This document shows, in pieces, positions 37,644 through 45,052 of a DNA stretch of 64,000 bases (positions are counted from its first letter, which is position 1; each line of letters opens with the position of its first letter). The position numbers and the translations under genes are program-made. Where the stretch lies: the NCBI GenBank assembly GCA_000341795.1, contig AODO01000010.1, positions 186,001 through 250,000 of the forward strand, given 5' to 3'. Source of the DNA: Rhodococcus triatomae BKS 15-14. GTDB taxonomy: Bacteria; Actinomycetota; Actinomycetes; Mycobacteriales; Mycobacteriaceae. The notes under the pieces are model-generated. The model worked only from the letters and a program-made list of their open reading frames with translations. It had not been told where the DNA came from and made no database searches.

Positions 37644-38576
37644 GTGAGTCCAAGCGAACACTCGGCCGTGTCCGGCCCCGAGGGAACCGAGGCCTTCGGC
37701 ACCGACGGCACAGACGACATTCCCGTCCTCCGGAACCCCATCCTGGTGGCCGCGTTCGAAGGCTGGAACGACGCCGGAGACGCCGCGAGCGGCGCCGTCG
37801 AGCACCTGGAACTGATCTGGGATGCGCGCCCGCTGGCGGAGCTCGACTCCGAGGACTATTACGACTATCAGGTGAATCGCCCCCAGGTTCGGCAGGTCGA
37901 GGGCGTCACCCGGGAGATCCAGTGGCCCGCCACCCGGATCTCGGTGTGCTCCCCGCCCGGCAGCGATCGTGACGTGCTGCTGCTGCGCGGCATCGAGCCG
38001 AACATGCGGTGGCGCAGCTTCTGCGACGACCTGCTGGAGATCATCGAGGAACTCGGAGTGACCACCGTGGTGATCCTCGGCGCCCTGCTCGCCGACACAC
38101 CGCACACCCGGCCCGTTCCCGTGACCGGAACCGCGTACAGCGCCGAATCCGCGCAGAAGTTCAACCTCGAACAAACCAGGTACGAGGGCCCGACCGGCAT
38201 CACCGGCGTCCTGCAGGACGAGTGTGTCAAGGCCGGTGTGCCCGCGATCTCGTTCTGGGCGGCGGTCCCGCACTACGTCTCGCAACCACCGAACCCGAAG
38301 GCGACGGTCGCCCTCCTGCGCCGCGTCGAGGACGTTCTCGACGTCGAGGTGCCGCTCGGTGAGCTGCCCACCCAGGCAGAGGACTGGGAGGAGTCCGTCA
38401 CGGAGATGACGGAGGACGACGACGAGATCGCGGAGTACGTCCGCTCCCTGGAGGAGCGCGGGGACGCCGAGGTCGACATCACCGAGGCGATCGCCAAGAT
38501 CGACGGCGACGCCATCGCCGCGGAGTTCGAGCGGTACCTGCGCAGGCGCGGACCGGGGAGCTTCGGGGGGCTTTGA
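37644..38576 (+). CDS. PAC2-family protein (Rv2125-like, proteasome-assembly-chaperone-related fold)
   Basis: A 310-residue protein homologous to Rv2125. Conserved segments include LVAAFEGWNDAGDAASGAVEHL, LLLRGIEPNMRWRSFCDDL, LGALLADTPHTRPVPVTG and GITGVLQDECVKAGVPAISFWAAVPHYVSQPPNP. The family shares a fold with eukaryotic proteasome assembly chaperone 2, but a role with the actinobacterial proteasome is unproven. The C-terminal about 70 residues are strongly acidic. The GTG at 37644 has a leaderless -10 box. The MFS gene overlaps its end. Confidence 0.92.
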   Translation: MSPSEHSAVSGPEGTEAFGTDGTDDIPVLRNPILVAAFEGWNDAGDAASGAVEHLELIWDARPLAELDSEDYYDYQVNRPQVRQVEGVTREIQWPATRISVCSPPGSDRDVLLLRGIEPNMRWRSFCDDLLEIIEELGVTTVVILGALLADTPHTRPVPVTGTAYSAESAQKFNLEQTRYEGPTGITGVLQDECVKAGVPAISFWAAVPHYVSQPPNPKATVALLRRVEDVLDVEVPLGELPTQAEDWEESVTEMTEDDDEIAEYVRSLEERGDAEVDITEAIAKIDGDAIAAEFERYLRRRGPGSFGGL

Positions 38577-39703
38577 CGACCCGTGACCGGTTGCAGCGCG
38601 GCGCGCTGTACGCCGGTGGATTTCTCGGACCGTTCGGCGGCGGAGTCGTCTCCTCCATGCTCCCGGAGCTCGGTGACTCCCTCGGGGTGAGCACCGCGCA
38701 GGCGGCGTCGTCCCTGACCTCGTACCTGTTGCCCTTCGCGGCGTTGATGCTGGTGTCGGGGACGTACGGTTCGCGCTGGGGTGGACTGCGCACCGTCCGC
38801 GTCGCGTACGGCGTGTACGCGGCCGCGGCCGCGCTGTCGGTACTGGCTCCGACCTTCGCGCTGTTCCAGGTCAGCCGGGTGCTGCAGGGCTGCGCGAACG
38901 CGTTCACCACGCCGTTGCTGTTGGCGGCGCTCGCCGCCGTGTCCCCGAGGGCACGGCTCGGTCGTGCCCTCGGCGTGTTCGGTGCGCTGCAGGCCGCGGG
39001 TCAGACCAGCGCACCACTCGTCGGCGGCGTCGCCGCCGAGATGAACTGGCGTCTCGCGTTCGCGGTGATCGCCGCGGTCGCGTTGTGCCTCGGCGCAGTC
39101 GGGCTCCCCCGGTCGGCGGCGCTCTCCCCCTCCGGTGCGCCGCCGCGGCTCCGGGACGCCCTGGACCCGACCGTGCTCCGGATCGGGCTCGTTGCGCTGC
39201 TCGGGTGGGGAGCGCTCGGCGGCCTCGGATTCCTCGTCGCGTTCCGGGCCGAGGACGCACTCGGTCTCGACTCGGCTCATCGCGGACTGCTGCTGACCGG
39301 GTTCGGTCTCGCCGGAATCCTGGCGGCCCGCCCGGTCGGCATCGCGATCGACCGTTGGGGTGCCCGCGCCGCGGTGATCACGGGCGCGATCGGCGGCGCC
39401 GTACTCGTCGCCGCGACGGGCGTGCTCGGGACCGTGGGCGCGGTCGCGGTCACGTGGGCGCTGTCGGGCGTCGCCGGGCAGTTCGCTCTCGTCGGCGTCA
39501 ACTCCGCGATCCTCGGTTCCGAGGGAGCGAACCGAGGCGGAGCGGTCTCGGTGGTGCAGGCATTGCGGTTCGGCGGTGCAGCGCTCGCGCCGCTCGCCCT
39601 GACACCTCTCTACGGGACGCACCCCACGGCCGCCTTCGTGGTCCCGACTCTGTTGTTGGCCGTCGCGGCACCTCTTCTGATGCCGAAACCGTCCGAGCGC
39701 TGA
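38573..39703 (+). CDS. Major facilitator superfamily transporter
   Basis: A 376-residue membrane protein with about 12 hydrophobic segments, typical of MFS drug/metabolite exporters. Visible is the loop 2-3 type motif (SGTYGSRWGGLRTVRVAYG, a variant of GxxxDRxGRR). A second copy of the motif, RPVGIAIDRWGARAAV, lies in the C-terminal half. The substrate is unknown. It begins with TTG at 38573, overlapping the PAC2 stop (TTGA), so it is probably translated by coupling. Confidence 0.85.
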   Translation: MTTRDRLQRGALYAGGFLGPFGGGVVSSMLPELGDSLGVSTAQAASSLTSYLLPFAALMLVSGTYGSRWGGLRTVRVAYGVYAAAAALSVLAPTFALFQVSRVLQGCANAFTTPLLLAALAAVSPRARLGRALGVFGALQAAGQTSAPLVGGVAAEMNWRLAFAVIAAVALCLGAVGLPRSAALSPSGAPPRLRDALDPTVLRIGLVALLGWGALGGLGFLVAFRAEDALGLDSAHRGLLLTGFGLAGILAARPVGIAIDRWGARAAVITGAIGGAVLVAATGVLGTVGAVAVTWALSGVAGQFALVGVNSAILGSEGANRGGAVSVVQALRFGGAALAPLALTPLYGTHPTAAFVVPTLLLAVAAPLLMPKPSER

Positions 39704-39752
39704 CCACTGTTCGGACTGACCGGCGGTGCCGCCGTACGAGCGCGGGACGTTC

Positions 39753-41552
39753 TCACGGGGTCACGATGTCGAAATCGGGGTCGGGCTGGTCGGTCAGCGC
39801 GAGCAGACGCGTCCACACCGACGGGTCGCCACTCGTGTCGAGCCCGTCCAGCGAACCCGTGGCGATCAGCGTCAGCAGACCGCGCTTGGTGAGTGTGACG
39901 TCGAGGTCGGCGTCGGCCTTCTTCGTCGTGGGGTGGTGGATCAGCGCACCGTTGCTCAGCTCCATCCGGTACCTCTCACCGCTGTCGGTGAAGATCCAGT
40001 TGACGGAGAGCTTCTCGTTCCAGGCCCGCGGTCCGACGATGCTCAACGACACGGTGTCGAAGAGTTGTGTGATGCTCATGGCCGGGGCCAGCCCGGCACC
40101 CTGCGTGAACGGTGTGTGAAACACGCCGTGTCGCAGTTCGTACGCACCGACAAGAAAGCAGTTGCGCCAGGTGGCGTTCTCGGACCCGTAACCGAGACGC
40201 TCCAGCACGGCGGCCAGCGCCTCCCGGGCATCCGGATCGTCCGGTTCGGCGAACACCGCATGGCTGCCGAGTTCGGCGGCGAACCGCAGATCCCCTCGCT
40301 CCGCGTAGTCCCGCACCTTCGCGACCGTCGCGTCGACGCCGCCGAGCAGTTCGACGTACCGCGTGGCCTGCTCCTGCGGTGGGTGCTGCCACAGATGCGC
40401 CGGATTGCCGTCGTACCAGCCGAGATAGCGCTGGTAAACGGCCTTCACGCCGTGACTGACGGAGCCGTAGTAGCCGTGGGTGTGCCACGCCGCATCCAGC
40501 TGCGGCGACAGCGTCATGTCCTCCGCGATCTCGGTGCCGGTGTACCCCTGGTTCAGCAGGCGCAGAGTCTGGTCGTGCAGGTAGGCGTACATGTCGCGCT
40601 GCTCGGTCAGGAACGTGGCGATGTTCTCGGTGCCCCACGTCGGCCAGTGGTGCGATGCGAAGACGACGTCGGCTTCGTCGCCGAACAGTTCCAGCGCCTC
40701 GGCGATGTACCGGGACCAGTTCCGGGCGTCGCGCACCTGTGCGCCGCGCAGTGTCAGCAGGTTGTGCAGGTTGTGGGTGACGTTCTCGGCCAGGCACAGC
40801 GCCCGGTGGTCCGGGAACAGGAAGTTCATCTCGGCCGGCGCCTCGGTGCCGGGCGTCATCTGGAACACCATCCGGACACCGTCGATCACCTCCTCCTGAC
40901 CGGTCTCGGTGATGTCATGGGTCGGCGCGAGCAGCCCCACCGTCCCCGTGGAAGCCGCCGCACCGAGGCCCATGCCGACGCGACCCGTCGCGCTCTTCGG
41001 CAGATCGCCGCCCGAGTAGTAGGCGCCGCGCCGCAGCATCGCGGTGCCCGCGTACACGTTCTCCGACACCGCGTGCTCCATGAAGTGGGCCGGAGCGATG
41101 ATCGGCACGGTGGTGTCGCGGTCGACGACACCGAGGACTCCGCCGTAGTGGTCGATGTGCGGGTGGGTGTAGATCACCGCGGTCACCGCTCGGTCCCCCC
41201 GATGCTCCCGGTACAGGGCCAGCGCGGCGGCCGCCGTCTCGGCGCTGATCAACGGGTCGATGACGATCACCCCGTTGTCGGACTCGACGAGTGTCATGTT
41301 CGACAGGTCCAGTCCGCGGACCTGGTATATGCCCGCCGTCACCTCGTAGAGACCGTGCTCGGACGTGAGCTGCGACTGACGCCACAGACTCGGGTCGACG
41401 GTGTCGGCGCCGTCGGCCTCCAGGAATCGGTACTCGTCCATGTTCCACACGACGCGACCGTCGGCGGCGCTGACCACACACGGATCGAGTGTGCCGAGGA
41501 ATCCCCGGGCGGAGTTCTCGAAGTCGGTCCTGTCCTGGAAATCTGCCGGCAT
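39753..41552 (-). CDS. Alkyl sulfatase (SdsA1-like, class III metallo-beta-lactamase fold)
   Basis: A 599-residue enzyme that should hydrolyse alkyl sulfate esters to alcohol and sulfate. The zinc site is THPHIDHYGG (HxHxDH). Further ligands probably lie in LAENVTHNLHN and FASHHWPTWG. A central alpha dimerisation domain (QATRYVELLGGVDATVAKVRDYAERGDLRFA) and a C-terminal SCP2-like lipid-binding domain (about 470-599) complete the SdsA1 layout. There is no signal peptide, unlike the secreted Pseudomonas enzyme, so it is probably cytoplasmic. The ATG at 41552 has AAAGGG 8 nt upstream. Divergent from the ClC gene. Confidence 0.92.
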   Translation of the reverse strand: MPADFQDRTDFENSARGFLGTLDPCVVSAADGRVVWNMDEYRFLEADGADTVDPSLWRQSQLTSEHGLYEVTAGIYQVRGLDLSNMTLVESDNGVIVIDPLISAETAAAALALYREHRGDRAVTAVIYTHPHIDHYGGVLGVVDRDTTVPIIAPAHFMEHAVSENVYAGTAMLRRGAYYSGGDLPKSATGRVGMGLGAAASTGTVGLLAPTHDITETGQEEVIDGVRMVFQMTPGTEAPAEMNFLFPDHRALCLAENVTHNLHNLLTLRGAQVRDARNWSRYIAEALELFGDEADVVFASHHWPTWGTENIATFLTEQRDMYAYLHDQTLRLLNQGYTGTEIAEDMTLSPQLDAAWHTHGYYGSVSHGVKAVYQRYLGWYDGNPAHLWQHPPQEQATRYVELLGGVDATVAKVRDYAERGDLRFAAELGSHAVFAEPDDPDAREALAAVLERLGYGSENATWRNCFLVGAYELRHGVFHTPFTQGAGLAPAMSITQLFDTVSLSIVGPRAWNEKLSVNWIFTDSGERYRMELSNGALIHHPTTKKADADLDVTLTKRGLLTLIATGSLDGLDTSGDPSVWTRLLALTDQPDPDFDIVTP

Positions 41553-41647
41553 GTCGGCCCTTTCGTCGTATCGCGAGGTCACTGGCCTGCCCGGTCGATC
41601 TGTCGTCGACTCTCGCTCGACTCTGCGCGGTTCGACACGGGGTCGCG

Positions 41648-41664
41648 TCACCCACGACGGGTGA
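41648..41664. promoter_or_regulatory. Palindromic motif, copy 1 (alkyl sulfatase/ClC intergenic region)
   Basis: TCACCCACGACGGGTGA: perfect 6-bp arms (TCACCC/GGGTGA) with a 5-nt spacer, 96-112 nt from the alkyl sulfatase start and 81-97 nt from the ClC start. Shared with copies at 41694 and 44859. Confidence 0.55.
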
Positions 41665-41693
41665 TGTCGGGCGACGGGAGGGGCACGATCGGT

Positions 41694-41710
41694 TCACCCT
41701 CCGCGGGCGA
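41694..41710. promoter_or_regulatory. Palindromic motif, copy 2 (upstream of the ClC gene)
   Basis: TCACCCTCCGCGGGCGA has the same left half-site and spacing as copies 1 and 3, with one changed base in the right half. It is centred 46 bp from copy 1 and 35-51 nt before the ClC ATG. Confidence 0.5.
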
Positions 41711-41744
41711 CGCGCCCCCGGTCGCACTGTCCGCACCATGAGGT

Positions 41745-43025
41745 ATGAGTTCGATCGCGCCTGCCGCAGGCAATCCCCCGGCCCGCAAGCTCGCTGCTCT
41801 CGCCGTGCCCGCCGTCCTCGTCGGAGTCGGCTGTGCCGTGACCCTGATCGCGCTCAGCACGGTTGCCGCCCGGCTCCAGGACCTGCTGTGGACGGTTCTT
41901 CCGGACTCGCTCGGCGTGGCCACGGATTCCCGCTGGTGGACCTTCGGGATGTTGACCGTCGTGGGGGCGGCCGTGGGGCTGGTCGTGTGGAAGGTCCCGG
42001 GCCACGCCGGTCCTGATCCTGCGACGACCGGTCTGGTCTCGACCCCGCTTCCGCTGTCGGTGCTGCCGAGCCTGACGCTGGCCATCGTCCTCGGGTTGGC
42101 AGGAGGTGTGAGCCTCGGCCCGGAGAACCCGATCATCGCGATCAACACCGCACTGACCGTGTGGGTCGTCGCACGGGTGTGGCGCGCCGTCCCGGTCGAG
42201 GTCGCGGTGGCGTTGGCGGCGGCGGCGACGATCGGAGCGATGTTCGGGACACCGGTCGCGGCGGCACTGCTGTTCACCGAGATGGCGGCGGCGACCACCG
42301 GTGGCCGGGTGTGGGACAAACTCTTCGCGCCACTCGTTGCCGCGGCGGCGGGCGCACTGACCATGGACGCGCTCGGTCAACCGGTCTTCGCCGTGAACGT
42401 TCCGCCCTACGCGGAACCCGCCCTGGTGGATCTGCTGGGTGGAACGGTGATCGCACTGGCGGCAGCGGTCCTGTGCCTGGCCGCCGTGTATGCCTTCCCG
42501 ATCGCGCACGACCTCTTCCACCGGCTGCCGAATCCCCTGATCGCCATCACCGTCGGTGGCGCCCTGCTCGGTGTTCTCGGGGCGATCGGAGGGTCGGTCA
42601 CGTTGTTCAAGGGGCTCGACGAGATGAAGCGGCTGACCGACGACGCCGCCGACATGTCCACGGGGAACCTCGTCCTCGTCACGGTCGTCAAGCTCGTGGC
42701 TCTGCTGATCGCGGCGAGCTGCGGTTTCCGGGGTGGTCGGATCTTCCCGGCGGTCTTCATCGGGGTCGGCGCGGGGCTGGTCGCGCACAGCGCGGTCACC
42801 ACTGTTCCGCTGGCTGTTGCGGTGGCCGCCGGTGTACTCGGCTCGGTGCTCGTCGTCGCGCGGGACGGATGGTTGGCGCTGTTCATGGCCACGGCGACCG
42901 TCGGCGACATCCGCATCCTCCCGGTGCTGTGCATCGTGGTGCTCCCGCTGTGGCTGCTCGTCGCCAACCGCCGCGAGATGCTGATCGCGGCGCCCGAGGT
43001 CGCCCCGGCGAACCGGGGCGCGTAG
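41745..43025 (+). CDS. ClC-family chloride channel/transporter-like protein
   Basis: A 426-residue polytopic membrane protein. The segment LGLAGGVSLGPENPIIAI corresponds to the ClC GREGP filter motif, here GPENP. GAMFGTPVAAALLFTEM matches the following helix, and ASCGFRGGRIFPAVFIGVGAG matches the GGxFxP motif. The gating Glu of the GREGP motif appears as Glu in GPENP, displaced by the changed motif. It may carry chloride or another anion such as nitrate; selectivity cannot be assigned. Starts ATG at 41745 close after GAGG. Convergent with the SulP gene. Confidence 0.88.
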   Translation: MSSIAPAAGNPPARKLAALAVPAVLVGVGCAVTLIALSTVAARLQDLLWTVLPDSLGVATDSRWWTFGMLTVVGAAVGLVVWKVPGHAGPDPATTGLVSTPLPLSVLPSLTLAIVLGLAGGVSLGPENPIIAINTALTVWVVARVWRAVPVEVAVALAAAATIGAMFGTPVAAALLFTEMAAATTGGRVWDKLFAPLVAAAAGALTMDALGQPVFAVNVPPYAEPALVDLLGGTVIALAAAVLCLAAVYAFPIAHDLFHRLPNPLIAITVGGALLGVLGAIGGSVTLFKGLDEMKRLTDDAADMSTGNLVLVTVVKLVALLIAASCGFRGGRIFPAVFIGVGAGLVAHSAVTTVPLAVAVAAGVLGSVLVVARDGWLALFMATATVGDIRILPVLCIVVLPLWLLVANRREMLIAAPEVAPANRGA

Positions 43026-43057
43026 ACCTCGCCGGTCCGGAGGCGGCGGTCGAGGTC
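43025..43057. terminator. Hairpin between convergent ClC and SulP genes
   Basis: GACCTCG (43025-43031) pairs with CGAGGTC (43051-43057), and CCG/CGG extends the stem with one bulge. It overlaps the last base of the ClC stop codon. Confidence 0.55.
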
Positions 43058-43088
43058 GTCCACCATCGGCCTCGGGAACCGCTGCACG

Positions 43089-44792
43089 TCAGTCGACCTT
43101 GCCGCCTCTTTCTGCGAGCCAGGTGCGCGCACGGGCCAGGGCGGTGTCGAGTGCACCGAGGACCTCGTCGGTGGTTTCGACGACGTTCTCGCGGCCGATC
43201 GCCTCGGTCAGTCCGCTGTGCTCGAAGATCCGCGCCAACGCGGGGGTGACGCCCGCGATCACCAGGAGACTGCCGTTGTCCGTGAGTGCTGTCGCGTGGC
43301 GCGTCAGATCGCGGATCACCGTGGCGGACGGAACGTCGGGCATGGTCCGCACGCTGAGGATCACGACACCTCCGCGTGTGTCCCGGATGCTCGGCCACGC
43401 CTCGTCGATCCGAGGAACCTCCGCGAACAATCCGACGCCGGCGTAGTGCAGGACGGTGATCCGATCGCTCGGGCACGCCTCGGGGACGTCGACGACGCGC
43501 CAGCGGGCATCGTCCGTCGGTTCGAGTGCAACGAGTTTCGCGTAGCGGGAGGCCTGCACGCAGTACAGCAGCAACGACAGCACCGCGCCGATGAGGATCG
43601 CGTTCTGCAGGGGCAGCTGCGTCGTCGCGAAGAACGTGATGAGCATGGCGACCGCCGACCAGGGAGCGGTCCGGAACACGAGGCGGATGTCCGACCACCG
43701 TCCGGTGACGAGCTCGACACCGATGACGAGAACCAGGCCGCCGATGACCGCCATCGGGATGATCTCGGCCACCGATCCGGCGACGAGGACGAGCCCGATG
43801 AGCCAGAGTCCGGCGAAGATCCCGGCCCAGCGGGTCCGCGCCCCGGCCGAGACCGCGACCCCGGTGCGGGAGAGTGAGCCACCGGTCGGGAGAGCGCCGA
43901 AGAATCCGCCCGCGATGTTGGCCGCGCCCTGAGCGACGAAGTCGCCGGAGGCGTTCGGGCGACTGCCGTCGGGGTTGGGAACCGCACTCGAGATGCCGGC
44001 GGCCTGGGCGAGGGCCACCAGGGAGACGGCGAACGCGCCGACGAGGAGTTCCGGGAGCGCGGACACGCCGGGCAGGGTCGGGGTGGGAAGGGAGTTCGGG
44101 ATCGCCGCGATGTCGCCGACGGTGTCGACGTCCACACCGGCGACTGCCACCACCGCGGTCACGACCACGAGGGCGATCAGCGTGGCCAGTGACGCCACCG
44201 ATTTCACGAACCGGAACACCGCCCACACCGCGACGGTCGCCGCGGTCACCGCCACCGTCGTGCCCTGCCAGGCGCCGACGTGGGCGATCGAATCGACGAT
44301 CTTCGCGATCGTGTTGTGCCGGTCGGTGTCGTAGCCTGTCGCGTCGCCCAGCACTCCCGCGATGATCTGCACGGCGATGCCCGTGGTGAATCCGGTCATC
44401 ACCGCACTGGACACGAAGCTCATGATCGAACCGGCTCGGAGCAGCCCGAGAACAGCCATCACGAGGCCCACGAGGATCACGAGTGTCGCCACGTTCGACG
44501 GGTCGGTCGGATCGAGCCCGGCCGACGTGAGCACGCTCTGTGAGGAGAGCGCGATCGCGCTGGTCAGCGTGGTCACCATCAACACGGTGCGGCTGAAGAA
44601 CGACCCGACGAGCGTCGGAATCATGCCGGAGTAGAGACCGGCCACGGGGTTGAACCCGCCGATGCTGGCGTACGCCATTCCTTCCGGGATCGAGAACAAC
44701 CCGGTGACGAGACCCGCGATCACGTCACGTGGGGTCGGTCGACCGAGACCCGTGCCCGCCGAACGCGGGCTCCGGCGTCGCATGAACCTCAT
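43089..44792 (-). CDS. SulP-family anion transporter with C-terminal STAS domain
   Basis: A 567-residue SLC26/SulP protein. The N-terminal SulP region has RDVIAGLVTGLFSIPEGMAYASIGGFNPVAGLYSGM, the family signature, and about 11-14 hydrophobic segments up to about residue 420. Further inside, ALPTGGSLSRTGVAVSAGARTRWAG is the second conserved SulP element. A STAS domain occupies about residues 440-560. The usual cargo is sulfate, bicarbonate or another oxyanion. Adjacency to nir-nar makes nitrate possible but unproven. SD GAGGAG precedes the ATG at 44792. Confidence 0.9.
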   Translation of the reverse strand: MRFMRRRSPRSAGTGLGRPTPRDVIAGLVTGLFSIPEGMAYASIGGFNPVAGLYSGMIPTLVGSFFSRTVLMVTTLTSAIALSSQSVLTSAGLDPTDPSNVATLVILVGLVMAVLGLLRAGSIMSFVSSAVMTGFTTGIAVQIIAGVLGDATGYDTDRHNTIAKIVDSIAHVGAWQGTTVAVTAATVAVWAVFRFVKSVASLATLIALVVVTAVVAVAGVDVDTVGDIAAIPNSLPTPTLPGVSALPELLVGAFAVSLVALAQAAGISSAVPNPDGSRPNASGDFVAQGAANIAGGFFGALPTGGSLSRTGVAVSAGARTRWAGIFAGLWLIGLVLVAGSVAEIIPMAVIGGLVLVIGVELVTGRWSDIRLVFRTAPWSAVAMLITFFATTQLPLQNAILIGAVLSLLLYCVQASRYAKLVALEPTDDARWRVVDVPEACPSDRITVLHYAGVGLFAEVPRIDEAWPSIRDTRGGVVILSVRTMPDVPSATVIRDLTRHATALTDNGSLLVIAGVTPALARIFEHSGLTEAIGRENVVETTDEVLGALDTALARARTWLAERGGKVD

Positions 44793-44858
44793 CGTCGCTC
44801 CTCACGCACCGACTGCAGCGCCTTCACGTGAGGGTGCCGTTTCCGCACGCTCGACGCC

Positions 44859-44875
44859 TCACCCACCGCGGGTGG
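44859..44875. promoter_or_regulatory. Palindromic motif, copy 3 (SulP/nirB intergenic region)
   Basis: TCACCCACCGCGGGTGG: the same half-sites and spacing as the two copies between the alkyl sulfatase and ClC genes. It lies 67-83 nt upstream of the SulP start and about 180 nt upstream of nirB. Confidence 0.55.
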
Positions 44876-45003
44876 GAAGTCACCGCGACAGCCGCGGGCT
44901 GGATCCGCACCGACGGAAATCGTCGTGGCACGACCGGCCACGCCGGTGTGACCGACTCCTGACAGTCGGGGTGATTCTCCGGTGAGCAATTCCTGATTGC
45001 GGC

Positions 45004-45009
45004 GTAACG
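45004..45009 (+). promoter_or_regulatory. Possible -10 box (TAACGT) of the nir-nar cluster
   Basis: A TANNNT hexamer 43 nt before the nirB ATG. The rest of the 260-bp SulP/nirB gap holds the palindrome at 44859 and an 8-bp TCACGTGA palindrome at 44824, and no ORF. Confidence 0.3.
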
Positions 45010-45052
45010 TCCCGGCAGCGATTGCGTCACCACGCGGCCGCACGCTCGACGC

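Noticed and set aside
44793-45052. GlnR-type box for nitrogen control in the SulP/nirB gap
   Set aside because: Fragments such as GTGAC and CGTAAC are present, but the required spacing of paired half-sites was not found.
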